Of a stretch of 26,294 nt of DNA, positions 7,339-14,364 are shown in pieces (position 1 is the first letter of the stretch; each line of letters starts with the position of its first letter). The translations under genes were made by a program, and so were the position numbers. Below the pieces are notes generated by a model. That model made no database searches and had not been told where the DNA came from. It was given only the letters and a program-made list of their open reading frames with translations. Source of the stretch: DATEGZ01 sp035519535 (GTDB lineage Bacteria > Acidobacteriota > Vicinamibacteria > Vicinamibacterales > SCN-69-37); assembly GCA_035519535.1 (NCBI GenBank), contig DATIWF010000151.1, positions 1 to 26,294 of the forward strand, written 5' to 3'.

Positions 7339-8562
7339 TCACTTGACGCTGACCTTCATGCCATCCCTGAGCTCCGCCGGCGGCGAGAGCACGACCTTGT
7401 CGCCGGCGTGCAGGCCCGCGAGCACCTCGACACGGTCGCCATCGGTGCCGCCGACCCGAACGACGCGGCGCTCGACGACATCCCCGCGGATGACGAAGAC
7501 GACGCTCGCGTCGGCGTCGGTGCGAATCGCGGCCTTCGGCACGAGCGTCGCCGGCTGGGCCTGCGTCGCCGGAGTGACCTTCTCGTTGTCCTCGCGCAGA
7601 AACGTCACCTTCACGCCCATGTCCGGCAGCAGTCTGGGGTCGAGCTGCTTGAAGGCGATGCGCACGAGCACCGTCGCCTTCTGCCGGTCGGCGGCCGGAA
7701 CGATCGTGATCACGCGCGCGGGAATCTGCCAGTCGGGGTACGCGTCGAGAACAGCGGTGACGTTCTGACCGGGCTTGACGCGGTTGATGTAGCTCTCGTT
7801 GACGTCGACCTCGATCTCGAGCGAGTGCATGTCGACGATCGTGCAGATGCCCGTGCGCGTGAAGCCGCCGCCCGCCGAGACGGGGGAGACCATCTCGCCG
7901 GGCTGCGCGTCCTTCGAGATCGCGATGCCGCTGAACGGCGCGCGAATGATCGTGTTGTCGAGGTCGGTCTGCTGAAGATCGACCTGGCGATCGGCGACGA
8001 TGACCATCTTCTGGAGCTGAAGGATCCGCGCCTCGGTGCCGTCGACATCGGCTTTCGACTGATCGACGTCGGCCTGCGTCCCGAAGCCCTCCTTCACGAG
8101 CTGCAGGAACCGGTTGTACGTAATCTTGGCCTGGTCGAGGTGGACTTCGTTTTCGCGCACCGCGCGTCGCGTCGCTTCGGCTTGCGCCTGGGCCAGCGCC
8201 AGCGCGGCCTTCGGCATCGCATCGTCGAGCCGGGCGAGGATCTGGCCTTCCTTGACGGCCATCCCTTCCTCGACGTTGACCTCGATGACCTTGCCGGTGA
8301 CTTTCGACGAGACCGTGGCCCGACGCCGGGCGGTCACGTAGCCGGACGCGTTGAGGACGGCGGCCTGCGTGCCGGCTGCGCGTTCGGTGACGGACGCGGC
8401 GGTGACTTCGAGCGGACGCTCCCGGGTCAGCCAGCGCCAGGCGCCCGTCGCGCCCGCCGCGAGGATCAGCAGGAGCACGACCCAGCCGACCCACCGGCGG
8501 GAAGGCCGTTCGGGTTCGCGCTCGATGCGCAGCGCGGCGAGGTCGTCCTTGAGCTCAGCCAT
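7339..8562 (-). CDS. HlyD/MacA-type periplasmic adaptor subunit
   Basis: The 407-residue membrane-fusion protein has a short cytoplasmic tail and one transmembrane anchor near residues 24-42 (WVGWVVLLLILAAGATGAW). A lipoyl/barrel half follows (GKVIEVNVEEGMAVKEGQIL), then a coiled-coil hairpin near residues 105-180 (QAEATRRAVRENEVHLDQ). The second half returns (NTIIRAPFSGIAISKDAQPGE), and the beta-barrel and proximal domain end at AELRDGMKVSVK. I chose the ATG at 8562 (MAELKDD). The frame stays open to 8724, but that upstream stretch is encoded by repeat DNA and reads as arginine- and glutamine-rich text with no family resemblance. It should link the FtsX-type permeases to the cell envelope. 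No strong Shine-Dalgarno sequence is visible. Confidence 0.92.
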   Translation of the reverse strand: MAELKDDLAALRIEREPERPSRRWVGWVVLLLILAAGATGAWRWLTRERPLEVTAASVTERAAGTQAAVLNASGYVTARRRATVSSKVTGKVIEVNVEEGMAVKEGQILARLDDAMPKAALALAQAQAEATRRAVRENEVHLDQAKITYNRFLQLVKEGFGTQADVDQSKADVDGTEARILQLQKMVIVADRQVDLQQTDLDNTIIRAPFSGIAISKDAQPGEMVSPVSAGGGFTRTGICTIVDMHSLEIEVDVNESYINRVKPGQNVTAVLDAYPDWQIPARVITIVPAADRQKATVLVRIAFKQLDPRLLPDMGVKVTFLREDNEKVTPATQAQPATLVPKAAIRTDADASVVFVIRGDVVERRVVRVGGTDGDRVEVLAGLHAGDKVVLSPPAELRDGMKVSVK

Positions 8563-8571
8563 CGGTGGCGC

Positions 8572-8606
8572 TTTTTGCCTTCTGCCTTCTGACCTTTGAC
8601 CTTGGG
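8572..8606. repeat. Heptanucleotide tandem array, CTTCTGC-like units
   Basis: Five 7-base units in phase: TTTTTGC, CTTCTGC, CTTCTGA, CCTTTGA and CCTTGGG. The array begins ten bases upstream of the chosen adaptor ATG, so it would occupy the 5' untranslated leader of that gene. If the upstream extension of the frame were translated, it would encode the implausible text QRSEGRRQK. Confidence 0.85.
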
Positions 8607-8747
8607 CACCCTGGGGGGCCTCTCCGGGCCGGCCCAGGACCGGGGGATATCCCGCCAGTATAGTCAAAGGGAACTGACGAGGGAGGTCACACCCTCGGTC
8701 CGCCCTGTCGGCGAATGGAGGCATGGCCCCGGCGGATAAGGGAAAGC

Positions 8748-8768
8748 TAGAAGTTAGAAGCCAGAAGA
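8748..8768. repeat. Short heptanucleotide array, TAGAAGY units
   Basis: Three in-phase units, TAGAAGT, TAGAAGC and CAGAAGA, lie 5 bases beyond the stop of the SHOCT-like gene. On the minus strand they read as CTTCTGG/CTTCTA units, so they match the CTTCTGC class. Confidence 0.7.
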
Positions 8769-8773
8769 GGTTC

Positions 8774-9202
8774 TTATTCCCTGACCACCCGAATCTGCGC
8801 CTTCCCGTCGTCCACGTCGATGGACACGTCGCCGACCTGGCTGAGCAGCGTGTCGAGCTGGGCCGCGTCGAACTGGCTCGAGTCGATGTCGAGGCCGCCC
8901 ACCTTCAGGCGCGACCAGCGGCCCCAGCGGTCGTCGTTGAACCGAAGCAGCGAGCCAAGCTTCAGCCCGCTCTTGAGGATGCTGGCGGGGACGCGGATCT
9001 TGACGTTTTTCTCGCGCATCCCGTCATGCGCGGGCCTGATGATTTCGACTCTGAGGTACTTGCCCGTGCCGGCGGCGAGGGGTGGCGCGCCGCCTGCCGG
9101 CGCGTCGGCGTCGGACAGCGCCGCGAGCAGCTTGTCCGCTTCGTCGGCCGTGATCTTGCCCCCGGCCAGCATGTCGAGAATACGCCGGCGATGTTCACTC
9201 AT
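8774..9202 (-). CDS. Small protein with N-terminal SHOCT-like motif
   Basis: The 142-residue protein begins with a short helical motif, RRRILDMLAGGKITADEADKL-like at residues 6-28. This is the SHOCT-like element seen at the N-terminus of YvlB/LiaX-type proteins. A flexible linker follows, then a beta-rich domain (YLRVEIIRPAHDG, VKIRVPASILKSGLKLGSLL, then DTLLSQVGDVSIDVDDGKAQ). No signal peptide, membrane segment or enzyme motif is visible. The ATG has GGAGG six bases upstream. It follows the DUF2089 regulator, which carries the same motif at its C-terminus. A regulatory or envelope-stress role is suggested by that pairing only. Confidence 0.85.
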   Translation of the reverse strand: MSEHRRRILDMLAGGKITADEADKLLAALSDADAPAGGAPPLAAGTGKYLRVEIIRPAHDGMREKNVKIRVPASILKSGLKLGSLLRFNDDRWGRWSRLKVGGLDIDSSQFDAAQLDTLLSQVGDVSIDVDDGKAQIRVVRE

Positions 9203-9214
9203 TTTTCACCTCCG

Positions 9215-9227
9215 GGGGCTTTGCCCC
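9215..9227 (-). promoter_or_regulatory. Tight hairpin next to the Shine-Dalgarno of the SHOCT-like gene
   Basis: GGGGC-TTT-GCCCC (plus strand) forms a 5-bp perfect stem with a 3-base loop, lying immediately 5' of the GGAGG at 9209-9213 on the minus-strand transcript. Further G and C runs (9214 and 9233-9237) could extend or compete with it. It could affect translation of 8774-9202, but this is a position-based guess. Confidence 0.4.
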
Positions 9228-9261
9228 GCGGACCCCCTACGCGCTCACTCGCGGGGGCCCC

Positions 9262-9708
9262 TCATTCCCCGCTCCGTTCGCGCGGCTCGCTCGCACGACT
9301 CGCTCGCGGAGATTCCCTGTCGCGCTTTCCACGAGGCGCGAGCTCCTCAATGGCCTGGGCACCAGTCAGCTCGCCGCGTTCGAGGCGGTCGAGAATGGCG
9401 GTAATTGGCGACTCGACATCAGCCTCAGACGGCTCCACGTCCACGAAAGGCAGGGCCGCCGCGATGCGATTCAGCCGGTTCTTGACGGTGGGGTAGCTGA
9501 CCCCGAAGAGCTGCTCCATCTGCTTGATGGAGCCATGCGACCGGACAAACGCCGCGACAAAGACCTGGTCTTCTGCGGGCAGGACGGCCAGAGCCGGCGG
9601 CGTAAATCGGCCCTCGATGGCGATGTCCTGGTTGACCAGGCGGACGCGTTCGATTTCGAACAGGCTACCCGAGGTCAGGCGAGTGAGGGCTTCCCAGTCC
9701 AAAGCCAT
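9262..9708 (-). CDS. DUF2089-type helix-turn-helix regulator
   Basis: The 148-residue protein matches the DUF2089 (COG3877) family. An acidic helical part contains LPAEDQVFVAAFVRSHGSI, then a helix-turn-helix at about 57-82 (MEQLFGVSYPTVKNRLNRI), where SYPTVKNRL is the usual recognition helix. A C-terminal SHOCT-like element follows at 103-123 (ITAILDRLERGELTGAQAI). The N-terminal zinc-ribbon cysteines of some family members are absent. The last 22 residues (RESPRASRASEPRERSGE) are low-complexity and encoded by CTCGCTCGC-rich DNA. A near-consensus promoter lies just upstream. It probably regulates its own operon with the SHOCT-like protein, and possibly the efflux genes downstream. Confidence 0.88.
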   Translation of the reverse strand: MALDWEALTRLTSGSLFEIERVRLVNQDIAIEGRFTPPALAVLPAEDQVFVAAFVRSHGSIKQMEQLFGVSYPTVKNRLNRIAAALPFVDVEPSEADVESPITAILDRLERGELTGAQAIEELAPRGKRDRESPRASRASEPRERSGE

Positions 9709-9723
9709 GATTTTTCTTTCGCA

Positions 9724-9751
9724 ATCATAGCAATTGGACGAACAAAGTCAA
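9724..9751 (-). promoter_or_regulatory. Sigma70-like promoter of the DUF2089 gene
   Basis: On the minus strand TTGACT (9751-9746), a 16-base spacer and TATGAT (9729-9724) each match five of six consensus bases. The surrounding 70 bases are strikingly AT-rich for this window. The expected start near 9717 would leave a leader of only about nine bases before the ATG at 9708. An ATATTAATAT palindrome at 9766-9775 lies upstream of the -35 box and could be a binding site. Confidence 0.7.
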
Positions 9752-9778
9752 TTATGAGTTCAATAATATTAATATCGG

Positions 9779-10093
9779 CTACCGTCCCGGCACCCCCATC
9801 CAGGTGCGGGTCAGGTAGTCGTTCATTCCCAGGCCAAAAAGAATCAGCAGCCACAGCAGGCCTGAGACCACGACGACCTTCGTCAGCGGCGTGTTGTACC
9901 TGACGCCCATGAAGATGAGACAGACCAGCGAGGCCTTGGTCACGGCAATCCCGAGGGCGATCGGCGTGTTGAGCGCGCCGAAGTCCCTCGACGCGGCGAA
10001 CACGGTCAGCCCCGTGCCGATGAGCAGCGCGACGAACACCATGACGTAGGTGCCAACCGAAACGATGGGGGCGTGACCGGACGAAGACGACAT
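9779..10093 (-). CDS. ctaF: Cytochrome c oxidase subunit IV
   Basis: This 104-residue protein has three transmembrane segments: VGTYVMVFVALLIGTGLTVF, NTPIALGIAVTKASLVCLIF and KVVVVSGLLWLLILFGLGM. That is the layout of the small prokaryotic subunit IV. The motif KASLVCLIFMGVRY resembles the family's central helix. It binds no cofactor and packs against subunits I and III. The ATG at 10093 has GAGG six bases upstream and lies 7 bases after the CtaE stop. It is the last gene of the act-cta transcript. A 70-base AT-rich gap follows. Confidence 0.93.
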   Translation of the reverse strand: MSSSSGHAPIVSVGTYVMVFVALLIGTGLTVFAASRDFGALNTPIALGIAVTKASLVCLIFMGVRYNTPLTKVVVVSGLLWLLILFGLGMNDYLTRTWMGVPGR

Positions 10094-10100
10094 GGCAGCC

Positions 10101-10850
10101 TCAGACTCCGAAGTGGTAGCCCAGCAGGTAGAGCAGTGGGAACAGGAAGATCCAGACGATGTCGACGAAGTGCCAGTAGAGCCCGGACACTTCGATCGGG
10201 TTGTAGTAATCGGGCGTGAACCGCCCCTGCCAGGCCATGACGAGCATCACCAGCATCAGGCCGATGCCGACGACCATGTGCAGGGCGTGGATGCCCGTCA
10301 TGATGAAGTACAGCGAGAAGAAGATCTGCGATCCCTGGGGCAGGCTCAGCGGAACGAGCGCGCCGCTCGCGGTGAGCTCGTGCGGATCGAAGTGCGGGCC
10401 CGGCACCAGGCCGTGCTCGAACTTGGCCTTGTACTCGAAGAACTTGATCACGAGGAAGGTCGACCCGAGCAGGATCGTCAGGATCAGGTTGACGATCTGG
10501 CCCGATCGCGATCCAATCTGCGCCGATCTCACCGCCAGCACCATCGTCAAGCTGCTGCAGATGAGCACGGCCGTGTTCGTGCCGCCGAGGATGACGTTGA
10601 GCTCGTGGCTGCTTTCGGTCCACGCCAGCGGATACATGTGGCGGTAGACGAGATACGCCATGAACAGGCCACCGAAGAACATGATTTCGGTGACGAGGAA
10701 GATCCACATGCCCAGGATGGAGGCCTCGAGCTGCTGCTCCATGCTGTAGAAGTGGTGCTGCTGTTTCGGGTGATGCGCGTGCTCCGCGTGCGCGGCCGCG
10801 TGCCCCGCCGGTGCGCCGGCGCCCAGGCTCGTTTGACGGACGTCAGCCAA
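10101..10850 (-). CDS. ctaE: caa3-type cytochrome c oxidase subunit III
   Basis: The 249-residue protein has a histidine-rich cytoplasmic start (HAAAHAEHAHHPKQQHH) and five transmembrane segments, from LGMWIFLVTEIMFFGGLFMA to GLYWHFVDIVWIFLFPLLYL. The WIFLVTEIMFFGGLF and SGLYWHFVDIVWIFLFPLLY blocks are subunit III hallmarks. The protein is the five-helix form that lacks the first two helices of mitochondrial-type COX3. It holds no metal and stabilises turnover of subunit I. The start is TTG at 10850, overlapping the CtaD stop by eight bases, with GGAGG six bases upstream (10857-10861). No in-frame ATG or GTG lies nearby until residue 36. Confidence 0.95.
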   Translation of the reverse strand: MADVRQTSLGAGAPAGHAAAHAEHAHHPKQQHHFYSMEQQLEASILGMWIFLVTEIMFFGGLFMAYLVYRHMYPLAWTESSHELNVILGGTNTAVLICSSLTMVLAVRSAQIGSRSGQIVNLILTILLGSTFLVIKFFEYKAKFEHGLVPGPHFDPHELTASGALVPLSLPQGSQIFFSLYFIMTGIHALHMVVGIGLMLVMLVMAWQGRFTPDYYNPIEVSGLYWHFVDIVWIFLFPLLYLLGYHFGV

Positions 10851-12465
10851 CGGTCACCTCCGTGCCGTGCGGCTTGTAGTCGTAGGCCGGTTCCGTGACG
10901 ATGGGGTCCTCATCGAAGTTGAACGTCGGCGGCGGCGAGGAGGTCGTCCACTCCAGGCCCTTCGCGCCCCACGGATTGGCCGGCGCCAGCTCACCCTTGA
11001 AGAGCGAGTAGACGAGATAGCAGAACGTCAGCGTGTAGCCGAGGCCGAGCACGGTCGCGCCCGCCGACGACAGCACGTTCCAGACCTGCAGCTCATCCGG
11101 GTAGGCGTAGTACCGGCGCGGCATGCCCAGGTAGCCGAGGATGAACTGCGGGAAGAACGTGAAGTTGAACCCGACGAACACGAGGATGGCCGACGTCTTC
11201 GCGAGCGCCTCGCTGTACATCCGTCCCGTCATCTTCGGCCACCAGAAGTGCAGGCCGCCCAGGAACGCCATGATCGCGCCGCCCACCATGATGTAGTGGA
11301 AGTGCGCGACCACGAAGTACGTGTCGTGCAGCGCGATGTCCAGCCCCATGGTCGCGAGAAAGAGGCCGGTGAGGCCGCCAATCAGGAACAGCCCCATGAA
11401 GCCGACGATGTAGAACGTCGGCGATTCCCAGGAGATGGATCCTTTGTACATCGTGGCGGCCCAGTTGAACGTCTTCACGGCCGAGGGCACGGCGACGAGC
11501 ATCGTGATGATCGAGAAGACCATGCCCGCGTACACCGACTGGCTGCTGACGAACAGGTGGTGGCCCCACACGAGGAAGCCGAGGATCGCGATGGCCAGGC
11601 TCGAGGCGGCGACGAACCCGTAGCCGAAAATCGACTTGCGCGCCATCGCCGCCACGAGCTCACTGACCACGCCCATGCCCGGCAGGATCATGATGTAGAC
11701 CGCCGGGTGCGAGTAGAACCAGAACAGGTGCTGGAAGAGCACCGGGTCGCCGCCGATCTTCGGGTCGAAGATGCCGAGGTGCAGCGACCGCTCGAGTGCG
11801 ACCAGCGTGAGCGTGATCGCGACGACCGGCGTCCCGAGAATCATGACGAGGCTCGTGGCGTAATGCGCCCAGACGAAGAGCGGCAGCCGGAACCAGGTCA
11901 GTCCGGGCGCCCGCATGCGGTGGACCGTGACGATGAAGTTGAAACCGGTGAGGATTGACGAGAAGCCCGCGACGAACACGCCGACGATGGCGAGCGTGAC
12001 GTTCGTGTTCGAGCTGAGCGAGCTGTACGGCGTGTAGAACGTCCAGCCGGTGTCGATGCCGCCCATCGCCAGGACGACGAGCGCGATGATGCCGCCGGCG
12101 ACGTAGAGGTACCAGCTCAGCAGGTTGATGCGCGGAAACGCCAGATCCTTGGCGCCGCACATGATCGGCATGAGAAAGTTGCCCAGCGTGGCCGGGATCG
12201 ACGGGACCAGGAAGAAGAACACCATGATCACGCCGTGCATGCTGAACAGCTTGTTGTACATGTCGGCCGACCAGATGTCCCCCTTCGGCGTGAGCAGCTC
12301 GAGCCGGATGCCCGCGGCGAACAGGCCGCCCATCATGAAGAAGAACGTGATCGAGATCAGGTACAACATCGCGATGCGCTTGTGGTCCCTCGTGAGGAGC
12401 CACGCCTTGAGGCCGTACGGCGCGTCGAGATAGCTGTGTCGTTCCTGCGTAGTGGCTGCAGTCAT
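10843..12465 (-). CDS. ctaD: caa3-type cytochrome c oxidase subunit I, A2 type
   Basis: This is the 540-residue catalytic subunit that reduces oxygen to water and pumps protons in the cytoplasmic membrane. Heme a is bound by H77 (SMHGVIM) and H390, heme a3 by H388 (VVAHFHY). CuB is bound by H253, H302 and H303, with Y257 as the crosslinked tyrosine of HPAVY. The text FYSHPAVYIMILP has no glutamate where A1 oxidases have HPEVY, and it carries the YS pair (251-252) of A2-type heme-copper oxidases. H380 and D381 keep the subunit I side of the magnesium site. The ATG at 12465 shares one base with the CtaC stop (TAATG). A longer frame running upstream is a shadow of ctaC. Confidence 0.98.
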   Translation of the reverse strand: MTAATTQERHSYLDAPYGLKAWLLTRDHKRIAMLYLISITFFFMMGGLFAAGIRLELLTPKGDIWSADMYNKLFSMHGVIMVFFFLVPSIPATLGNFLMPIMCGAKDLAFPRINLLSWYLYVAGGIIALVVLAMGGIDTGWTFYTPYSSLSSNTNVTLAIVGVFVAGFSSILTGFNFIVTVHRMRAPGLTWFRLPLFVWAHYATSLVMILGTPVVAITLTLVALERSLHLGIFDPKIGGDPVLFQHLFWFYSHPAVYIMILPGMGVVSELVAAMARKSIFGYGFVAASSLAIAILGFLVWGHHLFVSSQSVYAGMVFSIITMLVAVPSAVKTFNWAATMYKGSISWESPTFYIVGFMGLFLIGGLTGLFLATMGLDIALHDTYFVVAHFHYIMVGGAIMAFLGGLHFWWPKMTGRMYSEALAKTSAILVFVGFNFTFFPQFILGYLGMPRRYYAYPDELQVWNVLSSAGATVLGLGYTLTFCYLVYSLFKGELAPANPWGAKGLEWTTSSPPPTFNFDEDPIVTEPAYDYKPHGTEVTVG

Positions 12466-13412
12466 TACTTCTTCTCCTGAGCCGGCGTCTTCAACGACTT
12501 GATGTAGGCGATGAGCTGCATCAGGTTCTCTTCGCTGATCTGGGTCTGGAAGACCGGCATGATCGGCTGGTAACCCTGCACGACCTTCGCCTGCGAGTTC
12601 ATGATCGACTCGCGCAGATAGTTGTCGTCGGCCACGATCTTGCGGCCGTCGCCGAGCTGCACCGTGCTGTCGTAGACCCCGAGGAGCGACGGCCCGCGGC
12701 CCGTCGAATCGGCCTTGTGGCACGTGATGCAGGACAGGTCGGTGAACAGCCGCTCGCCGTTCTGCACGGAGGTGCCGGTCGAGCGGCCGCCGGCCAGCCA
12801 CGCCTCGTAATCCTGCGGCGCCATGACGACGACCTGGCCGATCATGCCCGAATGGCGCGTCCCGCAGTACTGGGCGCAGTAGATGTGGTACGTGCCGATC
12901 TGGGTGGCGTTGAACCACAGCGTCGTGAACTTGCCCGGCACCGCGTCCATCTTCACGCGAAACGCCGGGATGGCGAAGTCGTGGATGACGTCCTCCGAGC
13001 CGAGCGTGATCCGCACGTTGCGGCCCGCCGGCACGTGCAGCTCGTTGATCTCGCGCACGCCCTCCGGATGCTGGATCTTCCACATCCACTGCTTGCCGAC
13101 GACGGAGATCTCCATCGAGTCGCTCGGCGGACGCGACAGCCGGTAGAACAGCGACGCGCCCCAGCCGAACATCACGAGCGAGAGAATCAGCGGGATGATC
13201 GTCCACGTCAGCTCGAGGACAATGGACCCGTGGATCGGTTCACCCACGTCCTCGGGGTGGCGCCGCTTGTACCTGATCGTGAAGTACACGACCATCGCGG
13301 TGACGAGGATGGTGAAGAACGCGCAGACCGCGATGATGAACAGGTAGAGCAGGTCCATCTCGGTCGACACCGAGGACGCGCTGGGCGGGAACAGGGGAAA
13401 CGAACTCGACAT
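12465..13412 (-). CDS. ctaC: caa3 oxidase subunit II with fused cytochrome c domain
   Basis: The 315-residue protein has two transmembrane helices (DLLYLFIIAVCAFFTILVTA and ELTWTIIPLILSLVMFGWGA), a periplasmic cupredoxin domain and a C-terminal cytochrome c domain. CuA ligands are H144, C179, C183, H187 and M190 (CAQYCGTRHSGM). The residue between the cysteines is Q181 rather than the usual glutamate. Heme c is attached at C228-I-T-C231-H232, with M285 (PIMPVF) as likely second ligand. The fused heme makes this a caa3 enzyme that can take electrons directly from complex III. The ATG at 13412 directly abuts the Sco stop. Confidence 0.98.
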   Translation of the reverse strand: MSSSFPLFPPSASSVSTEMDLLYLFIIAVCAFFTILVTAMVVYFTIRYKRRHPEDVGEPIHGSIVLELTWTIIPLILSLVMFGWGASLFYRLSRPPSDSMEISVVGKQWMWKIQHPEGVREINELHVPAGRNVRITLGSEDVIHDFAIPAFRVKMDAVPGKFTTLWFNATQIGTYHIYCAQYCGTRHSGMIGQVVVMAPQDYEAWLAGGRSTGTSVQNGERLFTDLSCITCHKADSTGRGPSLLGVYDSTVQLGDGRKIVADDNYLRESIMNSQAKVVQGYQPIMPVFQTQISEENLMQLIAYIKSLKTPAQEKK

Positions 13413-14315
13413 CTACCGGGTACCCGTGGCGGTCCGCGAGACCGCGTTCGTGTGCGGCTTGTGCCGCACGCTCCACACGACGAACGTGACGAAACCGGCC
13501 AGGGTCATCACGCCGCCCAGCCGGACCATGTTCATGATCGCCAGGCCGTACTTGCCGGTCTCCGGGTCGTAGTGGTAGCAGAAGAGCAGCGCCTGATCCA
13601 CGACGCTGCCGATCTTGCTGTCACTCGCCTCGACGAGCGCCAGCTTCATGTCGCGCGGCGCGTACTCGATCCCGAGCAGGTACCGCGAAATCTGACCGCC
13701 GGGGGTGAGCACCGTGACGACCGCCGGGTGCGCGAACTGGTCGATCGACGGGTCGTACGCGTAGTGAAAGCCCGCGGCGCTCGTCAGCGCGTGAATCGCG
13801 TCCTCGCGACCCGTGAGGAAGTGCCAGCCGCCCTCCGATCCCGGTCGGCCGTAGCGCTTCATGTAGAGCTGCTTTTTCTGCGCCGCGAGCGCGGGCGTCT
13901 CGCCCGGATCGAAACTCACGACGACGACCTCGAAGTCCTTGCCGGCGGTGAAGCTCAGCGTCTCGAGCGAGGCGGTGAGGCCGTTCAGCACCTCGGTGCA
14001 GAGCATCGGGCACTCGTAGTACACGAGCGCCAGCACGACCGGGCGCGTGCCGAAGAAGCTGCCGAGCCGCACGGTCCGGCCCTGCTCGTCCACGAACGTC
14101 AGGTCGAGCGGGATCGGCGCGCCCAGGCGCTGATCGAGGCTGACCTCGCGGAGGATGGGGATCTGTGCCTGCGCGGCCGGTCCCGGCGGCGGCACCGACA
14201 GCGGCGGCACCGGCTGCGCGGCCGCCGCGGCGCCCGCGAGCGACACCCCGAACGCGATCACGGCGGTGACCAGTCTTCGTGCAACGCTCGGAGTGACTGA
14301 CGTCATGACCTTCAC
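13413..14315 (-). CDS. Sco1/SenC/PrrC-type copper chaperone
   Basis: The 300-residue protein has an N-terminal signal segment (RRLVTAVIAFGVSLAGAAAAA), a thioredoxin-like Sco domain and a C-terminal transmembrane helix (VRLGGVMTLAGFVTFVVWSV). The copper-binding motif is ECPMLC with C102 and C106. H196 in DQFAHPAVV is the third ligand of the family. Sco proteins mature the CuA centre of oxidase subunit II, which fits its place directly upstream of ctaC with no gap. The C-terminal helix is an addition to the shortest Sco proteins. The start is either GTG at 14315 or ATG at 14306. Both lie just downstream of an 8-bp repeat array. Confidence 0.95.
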   Translation of the reverse strand: MKVMTSVTPSVARRLVTAVIAFGVSLAGAAAAAQPVPPLSVPPPGPAAQAQIPILREVSLDQRLGAPIPLDLTFVDEQGRTVRLGSFFGTRPVVLALVYYECPMLCTEVLNGLTASLETLSFTAGKDFEVVVVSFDPGETPALAAQKKQLYMKRYGRPGSEGGWHFLTGREDAIHALTSAAGFHYAYDPSIDQFAHPAVVTVLTPGGQISRYLLGIEYAPRDMKLALVEASDSKIGSVVDQALLFCYHYDPETGKYGLAIMNMVRLGGVMTLAGFVTFVVWSVRHKPHTNAVSRTATGTR

Positions 14316-14316
14316 A

Positions 14317-14364
14317 CTTTCTGACTTCCCGACTTACTGACTTCCTGACTTTCCGACTTTCTTG
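14317..14364. repeat. Octanucleotide tandem array at the small-gene/sco junction
   Basis: Six consecutive 8-base units keep phase: CTTTCTGA, CTTCCCGA, CTTACTGA, CTTCCTGA, CTTTCCGA and CTTTCTTG. On the minus strand the array encodes the last residues (KKVGKSGSQ) and stop codon of the upstream small protein, and it ends two bases before the GTG start of sco. It resembles the CTTCTGA heptamer class with one base added per unit. Confidence 0.88.

Larger units (their letters stand above)
8563..8773. other. 211-bp intergenic region with two repeat arrays
   Basis: No gene is supported here. The region holds a CTTCTGC-type array beside the adaptor start, a GC-rich palindrome (GGGCCGGCCC near 8628), a short stem at 8678-8683/8692-8697, and a second three-unit array next to the stop of the SHOCT-like gene. 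I see no convincing promoter with both boxes for the efflux operon, so whether that operon is read through from 9708 or has its own promoter remains open. Confidence 0.6.

Noticed and set aside
8657..8667. TTGACT/TATACT-like promoter for the efflux operon
   Set aside because: The two boxes overlap rather than being 16-18 bases apart, and neither has a matching partner at proper distance.
8563..8724. Longer N-terminus for the HlyD-type adaptor
   Set aside because: The added 54 residues are encoded by repeat arrays and GC filler and resemble no adaptor leader. MAELKDD at 8562 gives the normal short tail before the anchor.
9214..9237. Intrinsic terminator between the DUF2089 and SHOCT-like genes
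   Set aside because: The GC stem is followed by the ribosome site and start of the next gene, not by a T-run that would end transcription.
12466..13206. Longer N-terminus for CtaD running through ctaC
   Set aside because: The text is an out-of-frame shadow of ctaC. MTAATTQERH at 12465 is a normal subunit I start and overlaps the ctaC stop.
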